A stretch of DNA of 64,000 nt from an uncultured Dorea sp. Its GTDB lineage: Bacteria; Bacillota_A; Clostridia; Lachnospirales; Lachnospiraceae. The position numbers were made by a program, and so were the translations under genes. Below, one piece after another: positions 35,210 to 44,136 of this stretch. The stretch is taken from NCBI GenBank assembly GCA_910578865.1, contig CAJTRM010000004.1, positions 62,001 through 126,000 of the forward strand. The letters run 5' to 3'. Numbering within the stretch: the stretch's first letter is position 1; each line of letters opens with the position of its first letter. The notes beneath the pieces were generated by a model. The model had not been told where the DNA came from. It made no database searches and worked only from the letters and a program-made list of their open reading frames with translations.

Positions 35210-35833
35210 ATGAAAGTTGAAAGATTTGTAGTAGGGATCCTCAGCACCAATTGTTATCTGGTGATCAATGAGGAGACAAAAGAAACGGTAGTGATTGATC
35301 CGGGCGCCTGCCCTTCTTATCTCGTGAGCCATATAAAGTCGGAAGAATTAACGGTGACGGCAATTCTTCTGACCCACGGACATTTTGACCATATGATGGG
35401 ACTCACCGGGTTTTTGGAGGAATGGGATACTCCTGTGTATGTACACGAGGGGGATGAGGAGATAATGACCGACCCGAGAGTGAACCAGTCTGCCATCTAT
35501 ACCTCGGGATATACATTTGACAAAGCCCGGTATTTAAGGGATAGACAGACTCTGGAATGTGCAGGGTATGTGTTTGAGGTCATCCATACTCCGGGACATA
35601 CAAAGGGTGGCTGCTGCTACTATGTAGAGTCAGAGGGTGTGCTGTTTAGTGGTGATACACTGTTTCAGGGCTCTGTGGGACGAGCGGATTTCTCCAACAG
35701 CAATATGTCAGATCTGGTGCATTCTGTCAGGGAGCGGTTGTTCCGTCTTCCGGAGGATACGCTTGTCTATCCGGGACATATGGGAGAGACAAAAATCGGG
35801 CACGAGAAGAAATACAACCCTTATATACAATAA
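35210..35833 (+). CDS. MBL-fold hydrolase, glyoxalase II-like
   Basis: The 207-residue protein is a metallo-beta-lactamase-fold hydrolase. Zinc ligands are visible in THGHFDHMMG near residue 60, HTPGHTKGG, FSGDTLFQGSVGRAD and YPGHMGETKIG. The last two motifs are typical of the YqgX/YcbL glyoxalase II-like group, which often acts on thioesters, though substrates are mostly unknown. The gene follows rel by 6 bp and precedes hemZ by 21 bp, the same order seen in many Lachnospiraceae, so it belongs to a rel-MBL-hemZ-hisS operon. Confidence 0.88.
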   Translation: MKVERFVVGILSTNCYLVINEETKETVVIDPGACPSYLVSHIKSEELTVTAILLTHGHFDHMMGLTGFLEEWDTPVYVHEGDEEIMTDPRVNQSAIYTSGYTFDKARYLRDRQTLECAGYVFEVIHTPGHTKGGCCYYVESEGVLFSGDTLFQGSVGRADFSNSNMSDLVHSVRERLFRLPEDTLVYPGHMGETKIGHEKKYNPYIQ

Positions 35834-35854
35834 GGCCATGATTGGAGCAGTAAA

Positions 35855-37282
35855 ATGATCGAAGTGATCTGTAACGATGAGACGTATGTTTATAATGCAT
35901 ATCATATGACAAAGGCTTTTTATCCATTCCGGGAGATTGGTTCCCGGGTGGAAGAAAAAGCCTCTAATTATATAGAGATAGTGTTTCCAGAAGGGAAAAG
36001 GGTGGAAATCTCCGGAAGGCAGGGCGCCAAATCTGATATTGACAAAGAATTATACAGAAGACTGAAGGATATAACCGGACGCTCCCTTGCGTGGGGAATA
36101 CTGACCGGTGTGCGGCCTACGAAAATCGCTATGAGGAAACTGGAGGAGGGCTGGGAGAAAGAACCATTTATCTCCTGGTTTGAGGAGCAGTTTTTGGTAA
36201 GCAGGGAAAAAGCCTGTCTGGCGTGGCAGATCGCTGCAAGAGAGAAGACACTTCTTCAGAGACTTGATTATGAGAACGGATACAGTTTGTATGTGGGAAT
36301 TCCTTTCTGTCCGACCGTATGCACTTATTGTTCCTTTAGCTCCGGCGCGCTTTCTGAATGGGCGGACAGCGTAGATGCATATCTGGATGCGCTTTGCAGG
36401 GAACTTATTTTTATCAGTAAGGCATGTGCCGGGAAACGGCTTAATACAATTTATATTGGAGGCGGGACGCCGACAAGCCTGGATGCTGGCCGGCTTAGGC
36501 GGCTGCTTGCGTGTATCAGCGATCATTTTTCCCGGGAGCATCTGCTGGAATATACGGTGGAAGCCGGGCGGCCCGACAGCATTACGGAAGAAAAGCTCCG
36601 GGCATTAAAGGAGCATAACGTTACCAGGATCTCTATTAATCCACAGACCATGCAGCAGAAAACACTGGATGTGATCGGAAGAAGGCACACGGCAGAGGCC
36701 GTCTGCCATACTTACCAGATGGCCAGGGAAGCCGGGTTTGACAATATTAATATGGATCTGATCGCAGGGCTTCCGGGGGAGACACTGAAGGACATGGAGG
36801 ACACACTCAGGCAGATTGAGATTCTCAGTCCGGACAGCCTGACGGTTCATTCGCTGGCAATTAAGCGGGCGGCGAAGATGGGGCAGCAATGGAAGCAGAA
36901 GGGAACGGAAAGTCCTATGCAGGAGGGAGACATCGGAGGAATGATCCGTGCCGCAGCCGTACAGGCTCAAAGGATGGGGCTTTCCCCGTATTATCTGTAC
37001 CGGCAGAAAAATATAGCGGGAAATTTTGAAAATGTGGGCTATGCAAAGGTTGACAAAGCCGGAATATACAATATACTTATTATGGAAGAAAAGCAATCTA
37101 TTATTGCGGCGGGAGCCGGCGCCTCCACCAAGCTGGTGCAAAAGAGGCCGGTGCCTGTTCCCGGCAGTAAGAAGGGCAAAGAGACAGATCTGATACGGAT
37201 TGAGAATGTGAAGGCCATTGACGCCTATATCGAACGTATCGACGAAATGATAGAACGAAAAGGAGAATGGCTATGGCATTGA
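35855..37282 (+). CDS. hemZ: Coproporphyrinogen III oxidase-like radical SAM protein HemZ
   Basis: The 475-residue protein is of the HemZ/HemN-like radical SAM group. The cluster motif is CPTVCTYCSF near residue 150, following a distinct N-terminal domain typical of HemZ. YIGGGTPTSLDA, RISINPQTMQ, NINMDLIAGLPGET and the HSLAIKRAAKM segment agree with the family. HemZ proteins were named for anaerobic coproporphyrinogen oxidation, but many HemN-like proteins are haem chaperones (HemW). No other haem gene is nearby, so the reaction is uncertain. It overlaps hisS by 10 bp. Confidence 0.9.
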   Translation: MIEVICNDETYVYNAYHMTKAFYPFREIGSRVEEKASNYIEIVFPEGKRVEISGRQGAKSDIDKELYRRLKDITGRSLAWGILTGVRPTKIAMRKLEEGWEKEPFISWFEEQFLVSREKACLAWQIAAREKTLLQRLDYENGYSLYVGIPFCPTVCTYCSFSSGALSEWADSVDAYLDALCRELIFISKACAGKRLNTIYIGGGTPTSLDAGRLRRLLACISDHFSREHLLEYTVEAGRPDSITEEKLRALKEHNVTRISINPQTMQQKTLDVIGRRHTAEAVCHTYQMAREAGFDNINMDLIAGLPGETLKDMEDTLRQIEILSPDSLTVHSLAIKRAAKMGQQWKQKGTESPMQEGDIGGMIRAAAVQAQRMGLSPYYLYRQKNIAGNFENVGYAKVDKAGIYNILIMEEKQSIIAAGAGASTKLVQKRPVPVPGSKKGKETDLIRIENVKAIDAYIERIDEMIERKGEWLWH

Positions 37283-38538
37283 AGAAGAAACCGGTTACCG
37301 GCATGAAGGACATGCTTCCCGATGAGATGGAGATCCGGGATTACCTTATCGGCCTGATCAAGGATACTTATAAGACGTTTGGTTTTACATCCATGGAGAC
37401 ACCCTGCGTGGAGCATATTGAGAATCTGTGCAGCAAACAGGGCGGGGATAATGAGAAGCTGATCTTTAAGATTATGAAGCGTGGAGAAAAATTAAAGATT
37501 GGCGAGGCGAAAGAAGAAAATGATCTTGCAGACGGCGGACTTCGATATGATCTTACCGTGCCTCTTGCAAGGTATTATGCGAACCACTCAAACGAGCTGC
37601 CGTCGCCATTTAAGGCGCTCCAGATCGGAAATGTATGGAGGGCAGACAGACCTCAGAAGGGGCGGTTCCGGCAGTTTATGCAGTGCGACATCGATATTCT
37701 GGGAGAGGGTTCTGTGCTGGCAGAGATTGAGCTCATCCTTGCGACCACATCTATGCTGGGGAAACTTGATTTTAAGAATTTCACGGTGTGCATCAATGAC
37801 CGCAGCATCTTGAGGGCAATGGCAGCATTCAGCGGCTTTCGTGAGGAGGACTTTGACGAGGTGTTTATCATTCTTGATAAGATGGATAAGATCGGCCGGG
37901 AAGGTGTGGCAGAGGAACTGGAGGAGATGGGCTATACCAGAGAAAATACAGAAGCCTATCTGAAGCTTTTTGAGATTGCGGCGCCGGATGTATCGGGGAT
38001 CCGCAGCCTGAAGGAGAAGCTCGGCGATTATCTGCCGGATGAGACCGCAGAAGGAATGGAAATGATCATGTCCAGTGTGGAGGCGGCAAAGGAGTGTGCA
38101 TTCACATTAAAATTTGACCCTACGCTGGTGCGGGGGCAGTCATATTATACAGGGACGATCTTTGAAGTTGTGATGGATGAGTTCGGAGGTTCTGTAGCAG
38201 GCGGCGGCCGTTATGACAGGATGATCGGTAAGTTTACCGGGCAGGATACACCGGCATGTGGTTTTTCTATCGGTTTTGAGAGAATCGTTATGCTGCTGCT
38301 GGAAAATGGTTACCAGGTTCCCGGGGGAAGAAAGAAGAAGGCATATTTACTGGATAAAAAGATGTCTGAGGATGGCCTGTTAAAAGTGCTGGCTCTTTCA
38401 AAGGCTGACAGAGAGGCCGGGAAACAGGTGCTGATCGTTCGTATGAAGAAGAATAAGAAGTTCCAGAAGGATCAGCTGACAGAAGAGGGATATCAGGAAA
38501 TCGTTGACTGTTATGCAGACAATATAGATCAGTTATAG
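37273..38538 (+). CDS. hisS: Histidine--tRNA ligase
   Basis: This class II synthetase charges tRNA-His. The 421-residue product has motif 1 around FGFTSMETPCVEHIENL, LTVPLARYYA, motif 2 QIGNVWRADRPQKGRFRQFMQCDIDI, the His-specific VRGQSYYTGTIFEV block and motif 3 ACGFSIGFERIVMLL. A C-terminal anticodon-binding domain follows. The start is ATG 37273, 7 nt after AAAAGGAG; an ATG two codons earlier is too close to that site. The start lies inside the end of hemZ, so translation is probably coupled. Confidence 0.96.
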   Translation: MALKKKPVTGMKDMLPDEMEIRDYLIGLIKDTYKTFGFTSMETPCVEHIENLCSKQGGDNEKLIFKIMKRGEKLKIGEAKEENDLADGGLRYDLTVPLARYYANHSNELPSPFKALQIGNVWRADRPQKGRFRQFMQCDIDILGEGSVLAEIELILATTSMLGKLDFKNFTVCINDRSILRAMAAFSGFREEDFDEVFIILDKMDKIGREGVAEELEEMGYTRENTEAYLKLFEIAAPDVSGIRSLKEKLGDYLPDETAEGMEMIMSSVEAAKECAFTLKFDPTLVRGQSYYTGTIFEVVMDEFGGSVAGGGRYDRMIGKFTGQDTPACGFSIGFERIVMLLLENGYQVPGGRKKKAYLLDKKMSEDGLLKVLALSKADREAGKQVLIVRMKKNKKFQKDQLTEEGYQEIVDCYADNIDQL

Positions 38539-38557
38539 AATAGGAGAACAAAAAGAT

Positions 38558-40369
38558 ATGGCAGAGTCGATGCAGGGATTAAAAAGAACACACAGGTGCG
38601 CCGAATTATCGGCGGCAAACATGGATGAGCAGGTAACGGTTATGGGCTGGGTGCAGAAGAACCGAAATAAGGGAGGTCTGGTATTTATTGATGTAAGAGA
38701 CCGTTCCGGGATTATTCAGGTTGTCTGTGAGGATGGAAAAACAGATGCGGCACTGATTGAGAAAGCGGCGAGACTCCGCTCGGAGTATGTTGTGGCAGTC
38801 AGAGGTACCGTGAAAAGGCGTTCCGGTGCGGTGAATGAGAATCTCGCTACCGGTGAGATTGAGGTTATCCCGGAGGAACTCCGTGTTCTGTCCGAGTCCG
38901 AGACTCCTCCGTTTCCCATTGAAGAGAACTCAAAGACAAAGGAAGAGATCCGCCTGAAATACAGATACCTGGATCTTAGAAGACCGGATATGCAGCGTAA
39001 CCTGATGATGAGGAGCAAGGTGGCTACTTTGACCCGCCAGTTTCTTGCAGATGAAGGGTTTCTGGAGATTGAGACTCCGGTTTTGATCGGGAGTACGCCG
39101 GAAGGGGCGAGAGATTACCTTGTACCCAGCCGTATTCATCAAGGACATTTTTATGCGCTTCCACAGTCTCCGCAGCTGTTTAAACAGATTTTGATGTGTT
39201 CTGGCTGTGACCGGTATTTCCAGCTTGCAAAATGCTTCCGTGACGAGGATCTGAGGGCGGACCGGCAGCCGGAATTTACACAGATTGATATGGAACTTTC
39301 TTTTGTAGACGTAGATGATGTCATTGATGTAAATGAAAGGCTGCTTGCAAGGCTGTTCCAGGATGTACTGGGGGTAGAGGTTCCGCTCCCCATTCCGCGG
39401 ATGACCTGGCAGGAGGCAATGGATCGCTACGGTTCTGATAAGCCGGACGTTCGTTTCGGTATGGAACTTGAGAATGTGACGGAGGCAGTAAAGGACTGTG
39501 AGTTTGCCGTGTTTAAAGGGGCCATCGAACAGGGAGGATCTGTCAGAGGCATCAATGTGAAAGGGCAGGGACAAATGCCTAGGAAGAAGATAGATAAATT
39601 AGTAAGCTTTGCAAAAGATTACGGAGCAAAGGGTCTTGCCTATATTGCCATTCAAGAGGATGGAAGTGTGAAATCTTCTTTTGCAAAATTGATGAAAGAA
39701 GAGGAAATGTCTGCATTGATCCGGGCCATGAAGGGAGAGAACGGAGACCTTCTTCTTTTTGCCGCAGACAAGAATAAAGTAGTGTGGGATGTGCTGGGGG
39801 CGCTGAGGCTGGAGCTTGCACGCCAGATGGAGCTTCTTGACAAGGGTGAATTTAAGTTCCTGTGGGTGACAGAATTTCCGCTGCTTGAATGGAGTGAGGA
39901 ACAGGGCCGTTATGTTGCTATGCACCATCCGTTTACGATGCCGATGGAGGAGGATCTGCAGTATATTGACAGTGAGCCGGGGAGAGTCCGCGCCAAGGCA
40001 TATGATATTGTGTTAAACGGCAATGAGATCGGCGGAGGGAGTGTACGTATTTTTGACCCGCAGATTCAGAGCAAGATGTTTGAGGTGCTTGGCTTTACAC
40101 CTGAGCAGGCGCAGGAGCAGTTTGGGTTCCTCCTGACAGCGTTCAAGTATGGAGTGCCGCCTCATGCAGGGCTTGCTTATGGCCTGGACCGTATTGTGAT
40201 GCTGATGGCGAAAGAGGACAGCATCCGCGACGTGATGGCATTTCCGAAGGTGAAGGATGCGTCCGATCTTATGACGGAGGCGCCTACACAGGTAGATAAA
40301 AAACAGCTTGACGAACTGGGGATTGCAGTGAAAGGGAAGTCTGACGAATCCGGTAATCAGATCGGATGA
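38558..40369 (+). CDS. aspS: Aspartate--tRNA ligase
   Basis: This class II synthetase charges tRNA-Asp. The 603-residue bacterial-type protein has an N-terminal OB anticodon domain (VTVMGWVQKNRNKGGLVFID), motif 1 in RQFLADEGFLEIETPVL, YALPQSPQLFKQ, motif 2 FRDEDLRADRQPEFTQID, the bacterial GAD insertion (residues 290-410) and motif 3 GLAYGLDRIVMLM. It follows hisS by 19 bp; hisS-aspS is a common Firmicutes pair. Whether it also charges tRNA-Asn cannot be read from sequence. Confidence 0.97.
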   Translation: MAESMQGLKRTHRCAELSAANMDEQVTVMGWVQKNRNKGGLVFIDVRDRSGIIQVVCEDGKTDAALIEKAARLRSEYVVAVRGTVKRRSGAVNENLATGEIEVIPEELRVLSESETPPFPIEENSKTKEEIRLKYRYLDLRRPDMQRNLMMRSKVATLTRQFLADEGFLEIETPVLIGSTPEGARDYLVPSRIHQGHFYALPQSPQLFKQILMCSGCDRYFQLAKCFRDEDLRADRQPEFTQIDMELSFVDVDDVIDVNERLLARLFQDVLGVEVPLPIPRMTWQEAMDRYGSDKPDVRFGMELENVTEAVKDCEFAVFKGAIEQGGSVRGINVKGQGQMPRKKIDKLVSFAKDYGAKGLAYIAIQEDGSVKSSFAKLMKEEEMSALIRAMKGENGDLLLFAADKNKVVWDVLGALRLELARQMELLDKGEFKFLWVTEFPLLEWSEEQGRYVAMHHPFTMPMEEDLQYIDSEPGRVRAKAYDIVLNGNEIGGGSVRIFDPQIQSKMFEVLGFTPEQAQEQFGFLLTAFKYGVPPHAGLAYGLDRIVMLMAKEDSIRDVMAFPKVKDASDLMTEAPTQVDKKQLDELGIAVKGKSDESGNQIG

Positions 40370-40380
40370 TATGCTGTGCG

Positions 40381-40414
40381 GAGCGCGGCAGGCCCGGCGG
40401 AGGCCTGCCTGCTC
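40381..40414. other. GC-rich hairpin after aspS
   Basis: GGCAGGCC (40387-40394) pairs with GGCCTGCC (40402-40409), with outer GAGC/GCTC (40381-40384 with 40411-40414). It has no T-run and is markedly GC-richer than its surroundings. It may stabilise or end the aspS transcript. Confidence 0.5.
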
Positions 40415-40488
40415 GTGCGGCTACAGTAATGGAGTCGGCGGCTTTTGCGGCGCAATTAAAAAAAAGCTAAAAAAATAAAAAAACTATG

Positions 40489-40517
40489 TTGACAAATACT
40501 GGATCGTATAGTATAGT
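40489..40517 (+). promoter_or_regulatory. Promoter of tRNA-Gly
   Basis: TTGACA (40489-40494), 17-bp spacer, TATAGT (40512-40517), 34 bp upstream of the mature tRNA. The spacer contains GTATAG repeats. Confidence 0.85.
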
Positions 40518-40551
40518 AATTATTGTTCTGAGGAACACAAATACAAAATAT

Positions 40552-40624
40552 GCGACAGTGGCTCAGTTGGTAGAGTACGACCTTGCCAAGGTCGGGGTCG
40601 CGGGTTCGAACCCCGTCTGTCGCT
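40552..40624 (+). tRNA. tRNA-Gly (anticodon GCC)
   Basis: The 73-nt cloverleaf has a perfect 7-bp acceptor stem (GCGACAG/CTGTCGC), D arm GCTC/GAGT, anticodon stem CGACC/GGTCG with loop TTGCCAA, and a T arm with GGTTCGAACCC. The anticodon is GCC, reading GGC and GGT. The 3' CCA is not encoded. It is a single-gene transcript with its own promoter and terminator. Confidence 0.97.
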
Positions 40625-40663
40625 TTTGATTATGAAGTGGAAAATGATTTTCCAGAGTAATGA

Positions 40664-40691
40664 AAGAATGTGTTTAGCACATTCTTTTTTT
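40664..40691 (+). terminator. Terminator of the tRNA-Gly transcript
   Basis: AGAATGTG/CACATTCT with loop TTTAG, followed by a T7 run. Confidence 0.9.
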
Positions 40692-40719
40692 ATACAAATG
40701 AAGGTAGGCAGGTGATATT

Positions 40720-42117
40720 ATGACAGTTACACAACAGGAGAAGAATCCACTGGCTTCGGAAAAGGTAGGGAAATTGATCCTGGGTTTTGCGATCCCGTCG
40801 ATCATCAGTATGGTAGTCAATTCCCTTTATAATATCGTAGATCAGATTTTTATCGGCCAGGGTGTGGGGATCCTGGGAAACGCTGCTACCAATATTGCAT
40901 TTCCGGTGACGATCATCAGCACGGCTGCGGCGCTTTTTCTTGGAATCGGAAGTGCATCTAATTTTAATATAGCCTCAGGACGGGGGGAACATAGAAAGGC
41001 CGTCAGTTATGCCGGAACCGGGCTTGGGATGCTTGGGATCTGCGGCGTGGTATTGGCTGCTGCAGTATTATTGTTTTTGAATTTTCTGCTTCATGTGTTT
41101 GGAGTTACACCGGAGATTCTTCCTTTTGCCCGGGAATATGTAGGGATTACAGCTTTGGGGCTTCCGTTTATTGCGCTTACAAATGGAGGAACACATCTGA
41201 TCCGGGCGGATGGCAGCCCGAGATATTCCATGGTTTGCATTTTAAGCGGAGCGATCCTTAATACGATTCTCGATCCGCTGTTTATTTTTGGATTCCACTG
41301 GGGAATCCGGGGAGCTGCAGCGGCCACTGTTATCGGCCAGATGGTTTCAGGGTTTCTGGTGATTCTTTACTTTGTCAGGTTTCGGAAAATGGAGTTGTCG
41401 GCTGATATGCTGATACCAAGAGCCGCCTGTTTAAAGGAGATAGGTGCTCTTGGGATGGCATCATGCATCAATCAGGTTGCGCTGGCGGTCGTACAGATCA
41501 CGATGAATAATATTTTAAGGCATTATGGGGCATCCTCTGTGTATGGGACGGAGATCCCTCTGGCGTGTGTGGGTGTCATTGCCAAGGTAAATATGGTGTT
41601 CCTGTCTATCTGTATCGGGCTTTCCCAGGGCTGTCAGCCCATTTGGGGGTTTAACTATGGGGCGGGATCCTTTGGCAGGGTCCAGGAAGCGTACAGAAAG
41701 GCGTTTCAAACTGCAGTTGCAGTAGGAATTGTGTTTTTCCTGTGCTTTCAGCTGTTTCCGCGGCAGATTGTCAGTATCTTCGGCAGCGGGAGCAGCCTGT
41801 ACTATCAATTTGCGGAGAGATATTTCCGGATTTTTATGTTTATGACATTTGCAAACGGGCTTCAGCCTATCAGTTCCGGATTCTTTACCTCTATCGGAAA
41901 GGCAAAGCTGGGAGTGCTGGTATCGCTTACAAGGCAGGTATTGTTTTTGATTCCGCTGATCATTGTATTCCCGATGCTTCTGGGCATTGACGGTGTTATG
42001 TATGCAGGTCCCATCGCGGACAGTGCGGCGGCGGTAACGGCTGTTTCCTGTGCCGTTCGGGAATTGAAGAAGATGACGGCCCCGTCCGGAACCGGGAGGG
42101 CAGAACAAACAGAATAA
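40720..42117 (+). CDS. MATE family efflux transporter
   Basis: The 465-residue protein has twelve predicted membrane helices and the two-bundle layout of MATE antiporters, which export drugs or cationic compounds using Na+ or H+. Family features include SMVVNSLYNIVDQIFIGQG at residues 30-48, GGTHLIRADGSPRYSM near the end of the first bundle, and the second-bundle equivalent GLQPISSGFFTSIGKAK. It is monocistronic downstream of tRNA-Gly. Substrate cannot be inferred. Confidence 0.93.
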   Translation: MTVTQQEKNPLASEKVGKLILGFAIPSIISMVVNSLYNIVDQIFIGQGVGILGNAATNIAFPVTIISTAAALFLGIGSASNFNIASGRGEHRKAVSYAGTGLGMLGICGVVLAAAVLLFLNFLLHVFGVTPEILPFAREYVGITALGLPFIALTNGGTHLIRADGSPRYSMVCILSGAILNTILDPLFIFGFHWGIRGAAAATVIGQMVSGFLVILYFVRFRKMELSADMLIPRAACLKEIGALGMASCINQVALAVVQITMNNILRHYGASSVYGTEIPLACVGVIAKVNMVFLSICIGLSQGCQPIWGFNYGAGSFGRVQEAYRKAFQTAVAVGIVFFLCFQLFPRQIVSIFGSGSSLYYQFAERYFRIFMFMTFANGLQPISSGFFTSIGKAKLGVLVSLTRQVLFLIPLIIVFPMLLGIDGVMYAGPIADSAAAVTAVSCAVRELKKMTAPSGTGRAEQTE

Positions 42118-42162
42118 CAAACAGTTAAAAAACAGTGCAGCAAAAAAACTGGCGGATAGGGA

Positions 42163-42191
42163 TTGTCCTGTCTGATAAAGTATGGTAGAAT
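42163..42191 (+). promoter_or_regulatory. Promoter of the THF riboswitch/folT transcript
   Basis: TTGTCC (42163-42168), 17-bp spacer, TAGAAT (42186-42191), ending about 20 bp upstream of the riboswitch. Confidence 0.65.
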
Positions 42192-42212
42192 GAATCGGAA
42201 CAAAATAAAAAA

Positions 42213-42312
42213 GCAGAGTAGGAGTGTGTGCGTTAAGTGCCAGACGGACGGGGAGTTGCCGGCCGGACGAAGAGCAGGAAATGCTCGCGGTACACATTCC
42301 GCATCCCGCTGC
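42213..42312 (+). ncRNA. Tetrahydrofolate (THF) riboswitch
   Basis: The 100-nt element has the folT-type THF aptamer pattern: a closing stem GCAGAG...GCTGC, the conserved GCGTTAAGTG segment (42230-42239), GGACGAAG-type junction, a GAGCAG...TGCTC hairpin and the CGCGGTACACATTCCGCATCCCG 3' half. Downstream, TACCT (42334-42338) can pair with AGGTA (42372-42376), which overlaps the folT ribosome site GGAGGTA. That suggests translational control: THF binding would hide the site. THF riboswitches are known mainly from clostridia, upstream of folate uptake or synthesis genes. Confidence 0.9.
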
Positions 42313-42382
42313 TACACATAGACAGATGAAAACTACCTGCTTATGCGTAGCTTTAAGGACTACTGCAAAGGAGGTATTTTTT

Positions 42383-42946
42383 ATGAAGAAATTTAAGGCA
42401 CTGTTTGTAGACTCGTTTCAAGAACTGAGGGATGTCAGGAAACTGGCTGTGGCGGCAATGCTGCTTGCAATTGCCGTGGTGCTTGGTTTTTACCGGCTCC
42501 AGCTGACAGACTATATTCGTATCGGATTTGATTTCATTGCCAAAGAGTCTGCGGCGATGCTTCTGGGACCGTCCATCGGATGTGTAGTCGCAGGGCTTAC
42601 GGATATTATTTCGTATGTGATCAAGCCTGTGGGTGCATTTTTCCCTGGACTTACGTTAAGCGCTATGCTGGCAAGTGTGATCTACGGGGTCGTTCTGTAT
42701 CAGAAGCCTCTCAGCCTGAAAAGAGTGATTTTGGCAAACGGGCTGGTAACGGTCATTGTAAACCTGCTCCTGAATACCTATTGGATGACTATTTTATTAG
42801 GAAATGCATACATGGCGTTATTTCCGGCAAGGGCGGTAAAGCAGCTGATTATGTTTCCTATAGAAGTCGTGCTGTTTTATACAGTGGCCAAGGTTTTTTC
42901 AAAGGCTGATATTTTTGCGGCACTGAAGGGACAGGCAGGAAGATAA
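42383..42946 (+). CDS. folT: ECF transporter S component, folate-specific (FolT-like)
   Basis: The 187-residue protein has about six membrane helices and is an S component of energy-coupling factor importers, which need shared EcfA/A'/T subunits encoded elsewhere. The segment FDFIAKESAAMLLGPSIGCVVAGLTDIISYVIKP is typical of the FolT group, and LLNTYWMTILLGNAYMALFPAR is the usual C-terminal substrate loop. The THF riboswitch immediately upstream supports folate as substrate. ATG 42383 follows AAAGGAGG. A MarR regulator follows by 12 bp. Confidence 0.92.
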   Translation: MKKFKALFVDSFQELRDVRKLAVAAMLLAIAVVLGFYRLQLTDYIRIGFDFIAKESAAMLLGPSIGCVVAGLTDIISYVIKPVGAFFPGLTLSAMLASVIYGVVLYQKPLSLKRVILANGLVTVIVNLLLNTYWMTILLGNAYMALFPARAVKQLIMFPIEVVLFYTVAKVFSKADIFAALKGQAGR

Positions 42947-42958
42947 GGAGAGAAGTGT

Positions 42959-43390
42959 ATGCAGGAGAGGACGACCATTGGGTTTATGTTTAAACAGATC
43001 AACAATGTGTATGAAAAAGAGTTTAATAACCGCCTGCGTACACTTGGTATTACTTCATCTCAATGTGAGGTGCTTGATTACCTGTTTTCAAGCGGAAAAG
43101 AAGAAGTGACCCAGAGAGACATTGAAAAAGCACTGAACCTGAGAAACCCTACCGTTACCGGAATATTAAAAAGGCTGGATGAACGGGGGTTCATCCTGTC
43201 GATTCCCAGCAACAAGGACAGGCGCTGCAAGAATATTTATCTGACGGAGAAGGCTTATGATATCCGGAAACGTATGGAGATGGATCGTAAGAAGATTGAT
43301 AAAATGCTGACCCTTGGAATGAACAAAAAAGAAAGGGCGGCGCTTAAAAGGATGCTTGAAAAGGTACTTTATAACATAGCTGAGCCATAG
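42959..43390 (+). CDS. MarR family transcriptional regulator
   Basis: The 143-residue product has the MarR winged helix: FKQINNVYEKEFNNRLRTLGITSSQ dimer helix, the recognition part TQRDIEKALNLRNPTVTGILKRLDERGFI (residues 57-85) and the wing SIPSNKDRRCKNIYLTEKA. The start follows AAGGAGAG. It is probably cotranscribed with folT from the riboswitch promoter. Whether it regulates folT, the MATE pump or distant genes is unknown; no clear MarR palindrome was found close by. Confidence 0.88.
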   Translation: MQERTTIGFMFKQINNVYEKEFNNRLRTLGITSSQCEVLDYLFSSGKEEVTQRDIEKALNLRNPTVTGILKRLDERGFILSIPSNKDRRCKNIYLTEKAYDIRKRMEMDRKKIDKMLTLGMNKKERAALKRMLEKVLYNIAEP

Positions 43391-43475
43391 GCCCGGCTAT
43401 GTTGTTCTATTATAGTATGACCGCAGGCCGCAGCTTTTTGAGAAGAAGAGGTGGATAGGAATCAGAGCAGATGTA

Positions 43476-44063
43476 GTGTCTTATCTGTTTGCCGGTGCAG
43501 GCAGAAAGAAAAAATTACAGTTTCAGATTGTTTTTCAGTGTGCTCCGCTGCTGAAGGGGATGAAAAGGGCAAGCCTCATGTCTGTGGAAGAGGACTGCCT
43601 GGAGGAGCTGAAAGCTATATTCAGCCATACCGGGATCCGGTGCCGCCTTCTTGGATTGTGCAGAGGAAGAGCGCTTGTGTTGTGCTACCGGGAGAGTGAA
43701 CTGGAGGAATACGTTAATCGGCCTGAAATCCGCCGTTTTCTGGCGTCATATGGTTATGGCGGGGATGGGATTTCGGATTTCCTTGACCGGCTTTCCGGGA
43801 GGATGGAGCGCTATATGGCTCAGAAAGGGGAATTTCCCCATGAGATTGGAGTGTTTCTTGATTATCCGCTGGAGGATGTCAGGGGCTTTATCGGAAATGG
43901 CGGGAAAAACTGCTTTTTGTCAGACTATTGGAAGGTATATGATAACCCGTCAAAGGCGCAGCTTATGTTCTGGGTGTATGACCAGGCAAAGTGCAGTGCG
44001 GTGAATGAGTTTCTGGCGGGAAAGTCCGTCCGGGAAATTATGAAAGTGAATCGGAACGGATAA
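43476..44063 (+). CDS. DUF3793 family protein
   Basis: The 195-residue protein matches the pattern of DUF3793: an N-terminal part with a CAPLLKGMKRASL segment, LCRGRALVLCYR, GEFPHEIGVFLDYPLEDVRGFI and a final WKVYDNPSKAQLMFWVYDQAKC block. The family is common in clostridia and uncharacterised; iron- or flavodoxin-related neighbourhoods are frequent but not seen here. The start is uncertain: GTG 43476 has no clear ribosome site, while AGAGGTGG lies further up at 43448-43453 without a good start codon in frame. Confidence 0.75.
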   Translation: MSYLFAGAGRKKKLQFQIVFQCAPLLKGMKRASLMSVEEDCLEELKAIFSHTGIRCRLLGLCRGRALVLCYRESELEEYVNRPEIRRFLASYGYGGDGISDFLDRLSGRMERYMAQKGEFPHEIGVFLDYPLEDVRGFIGNGGKNCFLSDYWKVYDNPSKAQLMFWVYDQAKCSAVNEFLAGKSVREIMKVNRNG

Positions 44064-44136
44064 GAAAGAAAAGGGAATTTTTGGAACAGTTTATGATAGA
44101 ATAGATACATGTGTACAGAAGGAGGAAGAGCGGCAG

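Noticed and set aside
40381..40414. GC-rich hairpin after aspS as a rho-independent terminator
   Set aside because: No T-run follows; it is listed as a hairpin only.
42224..42382. N-terminal extension of folT
   Set aside because: It would translate the THF riboswitch; the ATG at 42383 has a strong AAAGGAGG.
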